This document shows, in pieces, positions 62,794-64,000 of a stretch of 64,000 nt of DNA. The stretch is from Flammula alnicola (taxonomy: Eukaryota > Basidiomycota > Agaricomycetes > Agaricales > Strophariaceae). Where the stretch lies: the NCBI GenBank assembly GCA_015499995.1, contig JADNRV010000044.1, positions 248,001-312,000 of the forward strand, in the 5' to 3' direction. Made by a program: the position numbers and the translations under genes. Within the stretch, counting starts at the first letter, position 1, and the number at the start of each line of letters is the position of its first letter. The notes beneath the pieces are model-generated. The model saw nothing but the letters and a program-made list of their open reading frames with translations, did no database searches and was not told the origin of the DNA.

Positions 62794-63556
62794 TTAATAT
62801 GAGGCGTAGAATGCGCTCCTGGCGGCGCTATATGCTGAGCCAACGGATGCAGGCGAGCTGACGGAGTTCCAGTTCGAGCCGCCAACAACAACGGTGTGGC
62901 TTCCTACGTCATGACCGGTGAATCCAAAGTCGGTGGTCGTAAGCGAGCCATCCTCAGCGAAGAAGTCATTGAAGTGGTCAGTGATGCTCGAGTCGAATCC
63001 GACATGGTGTCCCGAAGTGCGACGGAGGTCGTGGCTGAAGAGCCCGACGCTTGCATGGAATTGCTCGAACACCACGGTTTGGGTCTCGACTTCGCAAACT
63101 TGCTCAGTGATGATCCTAGGATGATTTATATACTGTCAGCTTTTTGTTACGTAGCGATGATAGATGACAGACCTCTTGGCCATCTCTTGCAAAACGAGGA
63201 GGCGTTGCTGGATGATCTCGATAGATTCGGTATGGCAAACAAGTTCCGTGTTCTGTTCGACGACGGTCTGGCTCTCGACAGAGCCGATGAAGTTGTCCGT
63301 GCCGTAAAAGTTGTCGAAACCACTAAGCGAGGAAAATCCGCCCCAGTTATCGAAGGAGACACCCCCTCGAGCAGCTGAAAGATTAAAGTCCAGAAGTAAA
63401 AAAGGAAAAACATCAGCAATTTAGGACGACAGCGGCAGCATGCACCAGACAGGAAGAATAGTACACACTCAGTCTGTTGAGCTGGACAGGCTTGGCTGCG
63501 ACTCCTGCAACCAGAGCAGAAGCGACGATAACAGTCTTGAAAAGTTTGGCAAACAT
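62794..63556 (-). CDS. Small secreted protein
   Basis: Three exons. Signal peptide FAKLFKTVIVASALVAGVAA after the start ATG 63556, then KPVQLNRL. An intron of about 110 bp joins L-T-A-R-G-G-V-S-F-D-N-W-G-G-F. The mature part has SLSGFDNFYGTDNFIG, VVEQNTELVCHTESIEIIQQ, RLLVLQEMAKR, a second intron, then IITEQVCEVETQTVVFEQF, VGLFSHDLRRTSGHHVGFD, GGSNWNSVSSPASVGSAYS and the C-terminus FYASY. Two conserved Cys (CHTE, CEVE) and a helical EIIQQRLLVLQEM. Resembles a family of basidiomycete secreted proteins of unknown function. The plus-strand open frame over it is an antisense shadow. Confidence 0.75.
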
Positions 63557-64000
63557 CTTGATATAAAAGAGTGCTGGGAAGGTTGGGTGAATCAAATAAA
63601 AACTAAGAGAAAATAGAGAGTGGATTGAATATTCAGACAGGAAAGAGTGCAGAGTAAAACAAACCTGCTCGAAAGAGATAACAAAAAAGATTGTTCTGGT
63701 GTCGAAGAAAGCAGAAAAGGGCACCTGGCCAGGCGACTGAAAGAAGACGAAGAGAAAGAACGAAGGAGGTTGATGAAGGCAGTTGGAAATTGCTACCCAT
63801 TTTATAGACAAATTTGAACGTCAAAGGATGGCATGTACCGAAGTATGGGTTCAGTTGGAGGTCTCTGAGTGCTTGTCCCAGTTAGCGGATTATCTTCGTG
63901 AACACGTCACAGGTCGCCGCTCGTCTGTCGGTATCAATATGCCAGCTGCCTCATAGTCGATGCTGCAAGTATAATACGATGGATACGTGATTGTTCTACG
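63557..64000. other. Upstream of the secreted protein gene; window end
   Basis: Minus-strand TATA-type CTATAAAATG at about 63798-63807, 240 bp before the start codon, in a pyrimidine-rich leader. No gene seen to the window edge. Confidence 0.5.

Noticed and set aside
62896..63378. Plus-strand 160-codon open frame
   Set aside because: Antisense to the three-exon secreted protein gene, whose signal peptide, splice sites and family-like sequence are on the minus strand.

Overview
This 64-kb window comes from a filamentous fungus, most likely a mushroom-forming basidiomycete (Agaricomycetes). The genes are dense and on both strands. Most are split by many GT-AG introns of about 50-60 bp with TAG/CAG acceptors. 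The gene set is eukaryotic (RPAP1, PRMT3, RBM25, ALG11, Msp1), and several families are typical of agaricomycetes (GH131, secreted GH37 trehalase, type-B carboxylesterases, expanded P450s). Exon boundaries were worked out by eye from splice sites and family conservation; single-base precision is claimed only where stated.

Layout. 1-252: 3' end of a protein kinase. 463-4562: tandem pair of aldo/keto reductases with an unusual N-terminal membrane anchor. 4668-5590: complete non-autonomous hAT-like transposon with 8-bp target duplications. 5974-7218: GH131 glucanase with disrupted frame. 7590-14590: glutathione synthetase, RPAP1 and a HIT hydrolase, all on the minus strand. 14816-16471: 2-oxoglutarate/Fe(II) oxygenase. 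16661-18784: PRMT3-like arginine methyltransferase. 19513-21772: one small low-complexity protein and one uncertain one. 21889-25426: CCDC25 homologue (with a 10-nt micro-exon) divergent from RBM25. 26690-29784: surface trehalase. 30144-31523: single-exon coiled-coil protein of unknown function. 32362-38291: two tandem carboxylesterases, both full of single-base deletions. 38527-39986: Msp1 AAA ATPase. 41109-41663: single-pass membrane protein. 42968-45001: ALG11. 46812-48481: FMN-dependent alpha-hydroxy-acid oxidase. 49438-52496: SUN-domain ER protein.

The right-hand 12 kb (52.8-64 kb) is accessory-like. It holds two MYND-finger paralogues about 8 kb apart. Between them lie a cytochrome P450 relic, a mariner-like MITE, a GC-rich inverted-repeat element, and a divergent pair of lineage-type genes, one with a possible PD-(D/E)xK signature. 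A small secreted protein follows.

No biosynthetic cluster or bacterial-type system is visible. Several housekeeping genes belong to shared themes (protein N-glycosylation and ER: ALG11, SUN protein; RNA polymerase II/RNA processing: RPAP1, RBM25, PRMT3), but their proximity looks incidental. The most unusual items are the membrane-anchored AKR pair, the MYND family with an exact-spacing internal repeat, the micro-exon, the intact transposon footprints, and the concentration of frame lesions in a few secreted-enzyme genes.
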